Below are positions 34,472 to 42,429 of a DNA stretch of 64,000 nt, in pieces. The position numbers and the translations under genes were made by a program. This DNA is from Desulfoferrobacter suflitae (GTDB lineage: Bacteria > Desulfobacterota > Syntrophobacteria > Syntrophobacterales > Syntrophobacteraceae): the NCBI RefSeq assembly GCF_022603395.1, contig NZ_JAIBKA010000005.1:248001-312000 (forward strand), written 5' to 3'. Position 1 is the first letter of the stretch; each line of letters starts with the position of its first letter. The notes below the pieces were generated by a model. That model was given only the letters and a program-made list of their open reading frames with translations. It was not told the origin of the DNA and searched no databases.

Positions 34472-34842
34472 CACAGGCAGAATTGACCAAGGATCATGCA
34501 TTGGATAACGCTCGCCAGGTGATGCCGCTGGTGCTGGAAATCCTCCCGGGCCATGCGGCCGAAGGTTTGATCGGCGTCTATGAACCGGGGAGCTACGAAA
34601 CCGAGCCTTTGCGCAAGATGTGTGAAAAAGTCCTGAACAAAGGAAACTTGAGCATTGAGGAACAACTTATCTGGGAAGACATCGCCAGGCAACTGGACGG
34701 CGGGAGACTGTTTTGCCGGGGTCAGGACATTGGAGGAACCGCACTGGAGTTTGCCCAGCTGGAGCAAACCGAGGCGGGGGAAAAATATTACTATGTGCCG
34801 GTACGAGCGATAAAGCCGCAGGAAGGCGGCATGTTCAAATGA
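34468..34842 (+). CDS. Small protein ending in EGGMFK, candidate modifier of the ubiquitin-like system
   Basis: 124 residues. It starts in an ATGA overlap with the E1 gene, so the two are translationally coupled. The first 50 residues look helical, the last 50 strand-rich (GRLFCRGQDIGG, YYYVPVRAIKP). It ends with Gly120-Gly121 followed by only three residues, which would suit trimming by the JAB protease encoded in the same operon to expose a di-glycine tail. I do not recognise a beta-grasp fold by eye, so calling it the modifier is inference. It could instead be a partner of the E2-like protein 18 bases downstream. Confidence 0.72.
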   Translation: MTQAELTKDHALDNARQVMPLVLEILPGHAAEGLIGVYEPGSYETEPLRKMCEKVLNKGNLSIEEQLIWEDIARQLDGGRLFCRGQDIGGTALEFAQLEQTEAGEKYYYVPVRAIKPQEGGMFK

Positions 34843-34860
34843 GGATCGGATTGGTGGACT

Positions 34861-35976
34861 ATGCGGCGACTGCTGGATTCTAACCTCGTGTTTTTTATCG
34901 AATCCGATTTTGTGTACATGCCTCTGCTGCTGGATCCATCCATCGACAGGGAGGCCCGAGCCCTGTCAGAGGCGCGAGGGCCAACCAGGAAAAGAGCGCC
35001 AACAGGGGAGAACATCATCATCCGGCAGGACGGCATGCAATTTGTCAAAACGTTCAACCTGTTCTCTCTGGTAAACAACTTCAAAGCGATTAACGCCCAT
35101 GAATATCATCGCATGAGGGAGGCATGCCTGCACCAATACCGGCTTAACGGTGACGCCGACAATGTCTTTGGCGACGAAATGCTCAACCGGATCCTGTTTC
35201 TGATCCTGCCGCACTTTATAAAGACGAGCCGGGGGTGGCAGCGAAGCCGCCCGTCTCGGGAAGAACTGCTGGACTTCATCGTGAGCAAAATCGACATTCC
35301 CCCTAAATATGTGGCCGATGCCGCCGCGTTTCTTGATTTGCAGCCGCTGGAAAATATCCTGAAAAGCATGGACGATCAGAAGCCGGCGCTGCAGCCGCCC
35401 GCGGGAGGCGTGCTGACCTCAAGCGAACTGAGCGCCTGGCTGCAGGAAGCGGTGCAGGCGAACATTTTGACCTCCGAGTATGCTCGCCTGAGCAGGGCGC
35501 TGAAGCTGCGCCGGCAACTGCTGCGGGCCAAACCGGAACACATTGCATTGTTTCTCTACATTGCGGATTTCGGATCTATAGAAATTGCGGGCTTTGGCTT
35601 TGCGCGGATGAAATCGCCGCGAGATTACCTGGTTTACAAGCGGACCGGGGAATATGTGCTCAAGGATTATTACGGTAGACCCTACCTCTTTCCGGACTGC
35701 AGAGTCGCAGTGTCGACATATGCTCCCGCCAGGCCCTTCGTCATGGAAAAATACAAACACCCGTTTTTGCGCGGCTATCAGAGTAACCAGGAAATTTGTA
35801 TGAAGCCCGTTGAAACTTCCGGCAAGCCTTCCCCGGAGACCATTATCAGGTCCCTGGAGGAAGGCATAACGGCGTTGCGTTACGGTTACGACCCGCGTCG
35901 CCGCAACGGCTATCACAGTCTGGATAAGACCTACATCTATATCCCCACCATAACATTTGAAGAATACCGGATATGA
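34861..35976 (+). CDS. Large protein with C-terminal E2-like (ubiquitin-conjugating) domain
   Basis: 371 residues. In the C-terminal third, APARPFVMEKYKHPFL followed by Cys313 (QEIC) and KPSPETIIRSLEEGITAL reproduces the order of features of E2 enzymes (P..P..v.f...HPN...G.iC...W.SP...i...L..i..L). His300-Pro301 is the HP turn, Cys313 the candidate thioester cysteine (13 residues after the His, versus about 10 in eukaryotic E2s), and SP at 324-325 the following element. The preceding strands (LYIADFGSIEIAGF, GEYVLKDYYG) could be the E2 sheet. The N-terminal 220 residues are unrecognised and mainly helical. No RING gene is present, so it may act without an E3. Confidence 0.75.
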   Translation: MRRLLDSNLVFFIESDFVYMPLLLDPSIDREARALSEARGPTRKRAPTGENIIIRQDGMQFVKTFNLFSLVNNFKAINAHEYHRMREACLHQYRLNGDADNVFGDEMLNRILFLILPHFIKTSRGWQRSRPSREELLDFIVSKIDIPPKYVADAAAFLDLQPLENILKSMDDQKPALQPPAGGVLTSSELSAWLQEAVQANILTSEYARLSRALKLRRQLLRAKPEHIALFLYIADFGSIEIAGFGFARMKSPRDYLVYKRTGEYVLKDYYGRPYLFPDCRVAVSTYAPARPFVMEKYKHPFLRGYQSNQEICMKPVETSGKPSPETIIRSLEEGITALRYGYDPRRRNGYHSLDKTYIYIPTITFEEYRI

Positions 35977-36021
35977 ATGACCGCTGAGGGATATGTCGAA
36001 TTTCTATAAAGTGGGGACCGC

Positions 36022-36498
36022 ATGGATCTGCTCCAGAGTATCAAGTCGAAGCGGGCGAAACAAAAGAAAAAAGACCCTGTTGCGCGGGATGTGTTCACGC
36101 GGGTTGGCTGGATCGTAAGACAGAACGGTCTTGATGAGGGTTTCCTGAGAATGCTTGATCCAGCGGCCAACGACGCTTGGCAAACACGGCTCGGAGCTGC
36201 CCGGGTCAGGCTCAAGACAAGGACCGAGCTCCCCTTGTTCTTCCTTGCAACCCAGGAAGAATACAGGTTGATCAGGGCAATTCTCAGGGCCGTTGACAAC
36301 CCTTACCTCGAGTTCGCCAATACGCCTGACGAGATCCTGTGGTGCCGCTACTTGTTTCGGCTCAACCCTGCAATCCCGCAAGACAGACTGATACGGTTTC
36401 ATTTTGAAACGCTCGTTCTGCACGAGCAGGACAAGGTAGGCGGCGGCCTTGCAGGGGTGCCCCCGCCAGGGACCGGAAAGCGGAATTTGAGCCCATGA
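36022..36498 (+). CDS. Unknown protein of the ubiquitin-like operon with flexible Gly/Pro tail
   Basis: 158 residues. A lysine-rich N-terminus ([11 protein letters not shown]) is followed by a compact alpha/beta domain (about 20-137) and then a tail with Gly140-Gly141-Gly142 and a Pro/Gly stretch ([16 protein letters not shown]). The glycine triplet before a disposable tail is another possible JAB cleavage site, so this is a second candidate modifier; it could also be an adaptor for the AAA+ protein. The stop overlaps the start of the ClpX-like gene (ATGA). Confidence 0.7.
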   Translation: MDLLQSIKSKRAKQKKKDPVARDVFTRVGWIVRQNGLDEGFLRMLDPAANDAWQTRLGAARVRLKTRTELPLFFLATQEEYRLIRAILRAVDNPYLEFANTPDEILWCRYLFRLNPAIPQDRLIRFHFETLVLHEQDKVGGGLAGVPPPGTGKRNLSP

Positions 36499-37628
36499 AG
36501 ATGGACGACCGAATGCCCGGGCAGCGTCAGGAGCGCATCCAGGAAAAAATCACCCAGATGAAGACGGGCCAGGAAATGGAAGCCGTCCAGGAGATCATCG
36601 ATTTTAACAAGACTCCTGCTCAGTTCAAGGCACAGATGGACCGGTTTGTCATCGGGCAGGAACAGGGCAAAAAGATCCTGTCTACAGCCGTTACATTCCA
36701 CTACAGGCGACTCGGTCAAGCCCTGAGAAAATGGCTGACAGAAAACGACGGCAGTATAGACCTTGCTTTGCGCCATACCCTGACCCCCAGAGCCAATATA
36801 ATGGTGATCGGCCCCACCGGCTGCGGCAAAACCTACAGCAGTGAAACAGCTTCCCGGCTGGTCGGTGTATCCTTCGTGCATGAAGACCTGACCAAATTCA
36901 GTGAAGTCGGCTACGTTGGCCAGAACGTCGGCGATATTCTGGTGGATTTGCTGCTGGCCGCGGGGGGCAACACCAGCGTGGCTCAGATGGGCGTCGTGTA
37001 TATCGATGAAATAGACAAGATTGCCGGCGAGAGCTCCGTCGGCAGAGATGTCTCGGGCCGGGGCGTTCAAAAGGGACTGCTGCATCTGGTGGACGGATCG
37101 GAAAACACCGTGCAGATCGGCAAAGAGAGAATTCCCCTTTCAACCAAACATATCCTTTTCATCGCTGGCGGAGCCTTTGAGAATTTGGACGTGGTGGTCA
37201 AGAAGCGCATGGCCCGCCAGGGGCTTGTTGGAAACTGGCGCCATTTTTTGACGGCCGACGACCTGGTGGCATTTGGCATGGAAAGACAACTCATGGGGCG
37301 CTTCCCGGTAAAAGTCGTCTACGATCCATTGACAACCGAGGACCTCAAGAACATTATGCTCAAGAGCGAGGACAGTGCCCTGCTGGCCTACACCCATGAC
37401 CTGGGGACATGGGGCATCGATCTGGAATTCACCGAGGATGCACTGACCGAAGTCGCCCACCGAGCTCAGCAGGAAGGAACCGGCGCGCGCGGTCTGATCA
37501 GCGTGCTGCACCGGGTGTTGCTGGAGGACATGTTCCGCCTGCCGGGAACCTTCACCGGTAGATTGTTGGTGGACCAGGAGTACGTGCAGGATAGACTGAG
37601 ATGCGATTCAAGAACCTTTCCCAACTGA
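36495..37628 (+). CDS. ClpX-like AAA+ unfoldase without zinc domain or ClpP-docking loop
   Basis: 377 residues. Walker A GPTGCGKT (106-113), pore-1 loop GYVG (139-142), Walker B VVYIDEID (167-174), arginine-bearing [14 protein letters not shown] (183-196) and sensor-2 EGTGARGL (327-334) are all ClpX-specific. The N-terminal C4 zinc-binding domain of ClpX is missing and replaced by an acidic helix. The region where ClpX carries its (I/L)GF ClpP-docking tripeptide has no such motif. It should thread and unfold proteins but not feed ClpP; its likely targets are proteins tagged by the neighbouring E1/E2-like proteins. It overlaps the JAB gene by 28 bases. Confidence 0.88.
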   Translation: MKMDDRMPGQRQERIQEKITQMKTGQEMEAVQEIIDFNKTPAQFKAQMDRFVIGQEQGKKILSTAVTFHYRRLGQALRKWLTENDGSIDLALRHTLTPRANIMVIGPTGCGKTYSSETASRLVGVSFVHEDLTKFSEVGYVGQNVGDILVDLLLAAGGNTSVAQMGVVYIDEIDKIAGESSVGRDVSGRGVQKGLLHLVDGSENTVQIGKERIPLSTKHILFIAGGAFENLDVVVKKRMARQGLVGNWRHFLTADDLVAFGMERQLMGRFPVKVVYDPLTTEDLKNIMLKSEDSALLAYTHDLGTWGIDLEFTEDALTEVAHRAQQEGTGARGLISVLHRVLLEDMFRLPGTFTGRLLVDQEYVQDRLRCDSRTFPN

Positions 37629-38401
37629 AGCGGCCGCAGATTTTCGAGAAAACCCTGGGAAGCCTGCCGCAAAAGCTTGCAATGACATCGTATGCCGGCC
37701 ACAAGGCATTCAAGATTTGTGAACTGGTCGCCGCGATTTTCCAGGAGAGTTACGAATGGTATGGCTTCACGCTCGCCGAGAAAGCCCGGCCGGAGCTCGT
37801 GGTGGACATCGGTTTGCCGAGAAATGACCTGAACCTCTCCGACTACGCCACCCTCGGTGGCGACACGATCGCAGCATACCAGGAAACGTTGCCCCATGAT
37901 CTGATCATCAACGGATGGATTCACTCCCATGGGGCCCTCCACTACAAGAGTTTCTCAAACACTGATGCAGACAATCACCGCACCGTTCTGAACTTCGTTG
38001 CCGCCGGCACCAGAAGACCTCTGGCCAAAAGGCAGATAGCCATCCAGGATCTGCAATTGCTGGTGAAAGACAGTTTCACGGATGAGGACCTGCGCCGGGG
38101 CAGCGTCGCTCTCATAACGGATGCACCGATAACTGAAGCCAGAATATTGGAAACGATTTACGGCAGTTTCTGTTACTGTGTGGTGGTCGGAGACGGCGGG
38201 TGGCACAACCAGGAAATTCACTACCGGGAAAAGGGCATTCTTTCAGGTTATACCAAGGTGGGAAGCCGAGCGGCGGATCTCCTATTCATCGATACAGACA
38301 AAACATTTACCCGGGTTGACATAGACCTCTTGACCAAAGAGGTGGAAGAAAAAATTCGGCCGAACCTCAATCCACCCTTGGAAACAATGGAGCGGATGTA
38401 G
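37601..38401 (+). CDS. JAMM/JAB-domain metalloprotease (deconjugase/modifier-processing type)
   Basis: 266 residues. The zinc motif is complete: His108-Ser-His110 in WIHSHG, then Ser119-x-x-Asp122 (SNTD), and an upstream Glu52 in YEWYGF that fits the catalytic Glu of JAMM proteases. C-terminal 100 residues are unrecognised. JAB proteins next to E1-like genes trim modifiers or remove them from targets. Its start lies inside the end of the AAA+ gene, so unfolding and deconjugation are probably co-produced, like Rpn11 with the proteasomal ATPases. Last gene of the operon. Confidence 0.87.
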   Translation: MRFKNLSQLKRPQIFEKTLGSLPQKLAMTSYAGHKAFKICELVAAIFQESYEWYGFTLAEKARPELVVDIGLPRNDLNLSDYATLGGDTIAAYQETLPHDLIINGWIHSHGALHYKSFSNTDADNHRTVLNFVAAGTRRPLAKRQIAIQDLQLLVKDSFTDEDLRRGSVALITDAPITEARILETIYGSFCYCVVVGDGGWHNQEIHYREKGILSGYTKVGSRAADLLFIDTDKTFTRVDIDLLTKEVEEKIRPNLNPPLETMERM

Positions 38402-38409
38402 CCGGAATT

Positions 38410-39330
38410 CTATCGCGACTCCGGCTCATCCAGCAAGCGAAGGCATCTTTGGGCATCGGCGTAGTCGCCATTGATCGCCATGGCCATGTGATAATCCAGC
38501 CGCGCCTCTTCATAGCGACCCAGCCTCTGCCAGGCCATGCCGCGATTGCAGTAGGCCTCGCAAAAATTGGGATTGAGCCCAATGGCTGCGCCATAGTCCG
38601 CAATGGCCGCCTCGACATCGTTGCCGAGAAACTTCATGTTTCCCCTGTTGTTGTATGCATTGGCATAGCCTGGATTGACCCGCACGGCTTTCTCATAATC
38701 CTCCCGGGCGGCCATGAAGCTGCCGTTTCTTTCCTTGTACAGCCCGCGACTGTTGAGCACATTGGCCGCCAGGAGCGGCAGAGGAAATTCGGTAAAATCT
38801 CCAGAAGTGCGACAATTGAAGCCTTGGGGGTCGGTGTTGTCAATGTCGATGATCTGCTCCCCAATCCTGAGCCGGTTGAGTACATGCTCGGAATCCATCA
38901 GCAGGGAAAGCTGCAGCCCCGCCCGCAAGCCCAGCACGGAGAAAAGAGACGTGAGTCCCACGCAGGTCCCAACCGGACGATTCACATCGGGGTCCAGTTG
39001 AGCATCAATCGCCTCGGTGAGAAAAAAAGAGGCACCAAACCGTTTCGGCTTGCTGGTCCAAAGATAATCAAACATACAGCGGGCGAATGATCGATGCCGG
39101 TAGAGGGGCAGCTGTACATACCGGGCGGGGCTTTCTTTTATGCATTTGCTCTGGCAGCGGACGAATACAGCATCTATTTTCCGTTGATAGGCCTTGATCG
39201 CTTCATCTTCCTTCAGACCGGCGAGAACCAGCAGGACTTTCTCCAGCAAGACCGATCTTCCCTCCCTGATGTCCGCAAGGAGCTCTGTTTCGCAGCCTGG
39301 AGCCTCAAGGAATGTAGTAGTGTCCCTCAT
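38410..39330 (-). CDS. SirB1-type transglutaminase-like protein with TPR repeats
   Basis: 306 residues. The front part (about 1-185) is the transglutaminase-like fold of the SirB1 group: RPVGTCVGLTSLF with the putative nucleophilic Cys, then DSEHVLNR (His) and IIDIDNTDP (Asp). The back part has three TPR units (REDYEKAVRVNPGYANAYNNRGNMKFL and on). Probably a protease-like or protein-binding scaffold. It is convergent with the ubiquitin-like operon with eight bases between the stops and no visible terminator. A link to that operon is possible but unproven. Confidence 0.83.
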   Translation of the reverse strand: MRDTTTFLEAPGCETELLADIREGRSVLLEKVLLVLAGLKEDEAIKAYQRKIDAVFVRCQSKCIKESPARYVQLPLYRHRSFARCMFDYLWTSKPKRFGASFFLTEAIDAQLDPDVNRPVGTCVGLTSLFSVLGLRAGLQLSLLMDSEHVLNRLRIGEQIIDIDNTDPQGFNCRTSGDFTEFPLPLLAANVLNSRGLYKERNGSFMAAREDYEKAVRVNPGYANAYNNRGNMKFLGNDVEAAIADYGAAIGLNPNFCEAYCNRGMAWQRLGRYEEARLDYHMAMAINGDYADAQRCLRLLDEPESR

Positions 39331-39655
39331 AACGCTCCCGCATAAAGCTGATCGTCAGACGCACTTGGCCGCGTGTGTCGGGCAGAGTGTCTCGACCCGA
39401 GCAATTCCAATGTATTGAATCCCTTGTCACAAAGAGCTGTCCGAAGGCGAGAATTCCGCTCATGGCCGATTAGCGGATCGGCCCTAACATACCGTGCAGC
39501 CAAGTTCTTGCCGAAAAAATCAAAAAACTGGTCCCTTTAACGAGTTAATGTTAGAATTTTTATTTGAACGAAGTCGGCATGACACGCCACAATAGTCCAC
39601 AACGGTGCATAGCATAATCTATTTCGCCGGTAGACGTTAAGGAGAATGAAGACCC
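39331..39655. other. Intergenic region, divergent promoters expected
   Basis: 325 bases between the divergent SirB1-like and small helical protein genes. The stretch 39535-39565 is AT-rich (GTTAATGTTAGAATTTTTAT). AAGGAG before the ATG at 39656 is the ribosome site of the plus-strand gene. No gene or RNA seen. Confidence 0.4.
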
Positions 39656-40057
39656 ATGAAGCAACAAACACCTTTGGCCCCTGATCTGATGAAAGCCAAA
39701 CCGGCCGCCCCCTTGCGCAATCCATACATCGTGAACTTTTGCAGGGTTTTGATCGAAAAAAAAGGCGAACAGCTCGAACCTGAAATTCAAAAAAAGCTGG
39801 CGGATGACATGTATCGACTATTTGAAAACATGCTGGGTCAGAATATGATCAAAGCCCTGCCGGATGACCTGCGCAAACACTACCTGAACCTGACGGAAGA
39901 CCTCAGTTCCCTTGATTACGACGCGATAGGTGAAGTCTTTGACGAGAGCATTCCGCATTACCAGGAGATCATGAAGGAAACCATGAAGCAGTTTGCCGAG
40001 ATTTTCATGCGCAACCGCAAATTTGATCCCCTGGATTATCCGGTCGCGTTGGAATAG
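39656..40057 (+). CDS. Small helical protein of unknown function
   Basis: 133 residues with AAGGAG upstream. After a Pro-rich start, the rest is predicted all-helical and amphipathic (VNFCRVLIEKKGEQL, KKLADDMYRLFENMLGQNM, YQEIMKETMKQFAEIFM). One cysteine, no signal or membrane segment. No family recognised. It may share a transcript with the zinc-ribbon gene 112 bases downstream. Confidence 0.72.
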   Translation: MKQQTPLAPDLMKAKPAAPLRNPYIVNFCRVLIEKKGEQLEPEIQKKLADDMYRLFENMLGQNMIKALPDDLRKHYLNLTEDLSSLDYDAIGEVFDESIPHYQEIMKETMKQFAEIFMRNRKFDPLDYPVALE

Positions 40058-40169
40058 CTTTGCACCATTTATTCATCAAATCCCGCCTGTTTGCTCTTGT
40101 TTTCACGAGCACCAGTGCTTATTACAATTGGCGAATGATTCTTGAATAGGTGAGAGAGGAGAACAACCG

Positions 40170-40436
40170 ATGAACGAAGATAAGACCATCTGCCCGCATT
40201 GCGGCGAAAAAATGAAGAAGTGGCGCACTCCCGATTATGGTACCTGGAGTGCCGAGTATTTTTATGTTTGTTTTAACGACAAATGTTCCTATTACGTCAA
40301 GGGTTGGGAGCACATGGAAAAAACCCTGCAGCAATCCTGCTCCTACCGGCATCGCTACGACCCCGATACCGGCCATTGCGGGCCGTTGCCGGTGTGGTCG
40401 GAAGACGCCTGCAAGTCCGGCATTATTCAGGAATAG
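40170..40436 (+). CDS. Small zinc-ribbon protein (Ogr/Delta-like)
   Basis: 88 residues; GAGAGGAG precedes the ATG. CPHC (about 8-11) and CFNDKC (about 34-39) form a zinc ribbon with the KMKKWRTPD and Y-rich spacing of the Ogr/Delta-like finger family; two or three more cysteines follow near 57, 70 and 81. The family name comes from phage transcription activators, but many stand-alone bacterial copies have unknown roles. Ends 30 bases before a terminator. Confidence 0.75.
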   Translation: MNEDKTICPHCGEKMKKWRTPDYGTWSAEYFYVCFNDKCSYYVKGWEHMEKTLQQSCSYRHRYDPDTGHCGPLPVWSEDACKSGIIQE

Positions 40437-40465
40437 GCGCAGGAACCGACGGCACCTGACACGAC

Positions 40466-40502
40466 AGCGGGGAATCAACGGATCCCCCGCTTTGGTTTTT
40501 TC
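40466..40502 (+). terminator. Rho-independent terminator
   Basis: AGCGGGG (40466-40472) pairs with CCCCGCT (40485-40491), followed by TTGGTTTTTT. It closes the plus-strand pair of small genes. Confidence 0.82.
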
Positions 40503-40574
40503 TGCGGGACGCGCACATCCCGGCGCCGTGATCATGCCGCAGCCTGGCCCGGCGGAACGCCGCAAAGCCTGGCC

Positions 40575-41348
40575 CTATTGCTGCCGCAGGGTGAGTTCGG
40601 GTTCGTTGCAAAGAGAAAACTTCAGCCATTTGAATGCCAACCTCAACAACACTTCATCGTCTCCCCCGAGCGCTTCCACTTCCTGCGCAGGCACATCAAA
40701 CGCCTGCAGAAAACGGCTCTGTAAAACGAACCGGCGAAACTGGTCGAGATTATAGCTGGCGAGGAAAAACATTTGCTGCTGTTTTTCCGAAAGGGACCCG
40801 TTGCGCAATCGGGCATGAGTGATGATCGCCATCCACAGGTTGTTCAACTGGTGGTAAATCTCCAGACCTTGGTCCGCAATCCAGGCGTCAGGCGCCCACA
40901 ACCGATCTTCGTCGAATCCTTTGCAATGGGCCTCCCGCAGCACATAATAATCCTCCTGCACGCTGCCGTGCCGGCGATTCATGCGGGAAGCCCTGGCCAG
41001 CGGGTAGATGCGGCAGGCCGAGGGACGGTCTGCATATATCCGGCACCCCGCGGAGGAGACGAAGGGACACGTGCTGCGATCATTGTCCTGCATCTTAAGG
41101 TAGATCATCGGCAGGTTTTTGCCTTCGTCCCACCGCACGTGCGTGTAGTTATCGAGAAACTCGCCGGCATCCAGCGCCAGACAGCTTTTCAGTCGAACGA
41201 TATCATACGGCGTCAGCAACAGGTTGAGATCTCGGCAGCATTCCGTGAAGCAGGGCACCCCCGGATGGCAACGGAAGCGAAGCCCTTCTCGGGGCAGCCG
41301 CTGCAGTATATCCCGAATAGAGCCAGGGGCTGTGTCTTGTAAGGTCAT
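40575..41348 (-). CDS. YkgJ-family cysteine cluster protein
   Basis: 257 residues. CHPGVPCFTECCRDLN near the start, CPFVSSAGCRIYADRPSACRIYPLAR about 65 residues later, and further cysteines (HCKGF-type) make the CxxxCC...C...C...C metal cluster of the YkgJ family (zinc- or iron-chelating, function unknown). The TPYDIVRLK helix between cysteine groups is also typical. It is a paralogue of the gene immediately upstream (13 bases between them), so the pair arose by tandem duplication. Probably co-transcribed with the 89-residue zinc-ribbon gene. Confidence 0.87.
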   Translation of the reverse strand: MTLQDTAPGSIRDILQRLPREGLRFRCHPGVPCFTECCRDLNLLLTPYDIVRLKSCLALDAGEFLDNYTHVRWDEGKNLPMIYLKMQDNDRSTCPFVSSAGCRIYADRPSACRIYPLARASRMNRRHGSVQEDYYVLREAHCKGFDEDRLWAPDAWIADQGLEIYHQLNNLWMAIITHARLRNGSLSEKQQQMFFLASYNLDQFRRFVLQSRFLQAFDVPAQEVEALGGDDEVLLRLAFKWLKFSLCNEPELTLRQQ

Positions 41349-41361
41349 CGAATTTCCTCGT

Positions 41362-42072
41362 TTAAAGAAGCTCTTCCATTTGGCCGCGAATGTATCTCAA
41401 TGCCAGCCTGAGCAGTCTCTCCGGATCAGCTTCAGCCGCTTTTACCGTCTCCTCATCCAGTTCATAAAAAGAGCAGAACCGAGGGTCTTTGAGCAGCTCC
41501 GCAAAGCGGTCCAAATCGTAGGCCAGATACAGAAGCTTGCCCACGCCGGGTTGCGTTTTTCCGCAAGCGATAAGATCGGCGGGAAGGATTGCCTGAAACA
41601 CACGATCCATCTCTACATAGGGTTCTACCCCCTGATCGTCCAGCCATTCCTGGACCGTCAAAACGGTCGTTTCTCTCAGGCCCAGACAGCGCTCCTGGTT
41701 GACAATGGGCTGATACGCGCCTTCCTGATCGGCCAGATCCAGAGGATACATGCGGCATGCCCAGGGGCGGTCCGAGTACACGCTGCAGCCTTCATTGGTC
41801 ACCAGCCTGCAATACAGTGATGTCGGGTCCATGGCCAACTGCACAACGGGCAGATGCGACTGCCTGGCGAGAAAATGCCGCGTGTACTTGTGCAGAAATT
41901 CAGCCGCAGAGATTCCCAGCCGCGTGCGCAACCGCAACACGTCGTACGGGGTCAGGTAGATGTTGACGTCTCGGCAGCACTGGGTGAAGCAGGGAAGATC
42001 GGCGTGGCATCTGAAATGAAACGGGGTCGAACGGCTGAGTAAAGTCCTTTTTTCTGATGGAACCGGACACAT
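41362..42072 (-). CDS. YkgJ-family cysteine cluster protein, paralogue
   Basis: 236 residues from the ATG at 42072, which avoids overlap with the preceding gene; longer starts to 42141 exist. CHADLPCFTQCCRDVN, LTPYDVLRLRTRLG and CSVYSDRPWACRMYPLDL match the neighbouring gene motif by motif. The C-terminal halves differ more, suggesting different partners. Likely a metal-cluster protein of the cytoplasm; no reaction is known for the family. Confidence 0.86.
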   Translation of the reverse strand: MCPVPSEKRTLLSRSTPFHFRCHADLPCFTQCCRDVNIYLTPYDVLRLRTRLGISAAEFLHKYTRHFLARQSHLPVVQLAMDPTSLYCRLVTNEGCSVYSDRPWACRMYPLDLADQEGAYQPIVNQERCLGLRETTVLTVQEWLDDQGVEPYVEMDRVFQAILPADLIACGKTQPGVGKLLYLAYDLDRFAELLKDPRFCSFYELDEETVKAAEADPERLLRLALRYIRGQMEELL

Positions 42073-42082
42073 GAGAGTCCCT

Positions 42083-42352
42083 CTACTTTTGTTGTTCATC
42101 CAGTAAAGAGACCTCATAGTCTCTAAACTTGGGGTTGCCATGGATCAATTTTTCAACCACCGAGAGCGATTGCGGGTCCGCACAGACAACGAAGTTACAG
42201 TGGCACTTGCGGTCGCATTGCCTGCAAAAGTAGTCTTCATCCAGAGAATTCCCACAATGGCAAAACGGCTCCATAACGAGCTGGTTGTCTTCCCAGCTTG
42301 CCACATAATAATCCTGCTTGCGCAAGCTCAGTTCCTTTAGATTCACCTTCAT
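42083..42352 (-). CDS. Small cysteine-rich zinc-ribbon protein
   Basis: 89 residues. FCHCG, CRQCDRKCHC and a later VVCADP give six to seven cysteines in 30 residues, enough for two zinc sites. No family recognised. It heads the minus-strand group with the two YkgJ-type genes (10 bases to the next start) and begins 30 bases below the terminator of the qmo operon, so it probably has its own promoter or depends on read-through. Confidence 0.72.
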   Translation of the reverse strand: MKVNLKELSLRKQDYYVASWEDNQLVMEPFCHCGNSLDEDYFCRQCDRKCHCNFVVCADPQSLSVVEKLIHGNPKFRDYEVSLLDEQQK

Positions 42353-42381
42353 GCACTACTCGCTTTCTCATTGATGCCGAC

Positions 42382-42412
42382 AAAAAAAGCCGGGCGGAGA
42401 TCAACTCCGCCC
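42382..42412 (-). terminator. Rho-independent terminator of the qmo operon
   Basis: GGGCGGAG and CTCCGCCC form an 8-bp stem with a 5-base loop (42392-42412); read on the minus strand it is followed by GGCTTTTTTT (to 42382). It lies 18 bases after the stop of the HdrCB-like gene. Confidence 0.9.
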
Positions 42413-42429
42413 CACATGACACAAATCTC

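Noticed and set aside
38410-39330. SirB1-like gene as an eighth member of the ubiquitin-like operon
   Set aside because: It is on the opposite strand, so it cannot be co-transcribed; kept as a separate finding only.
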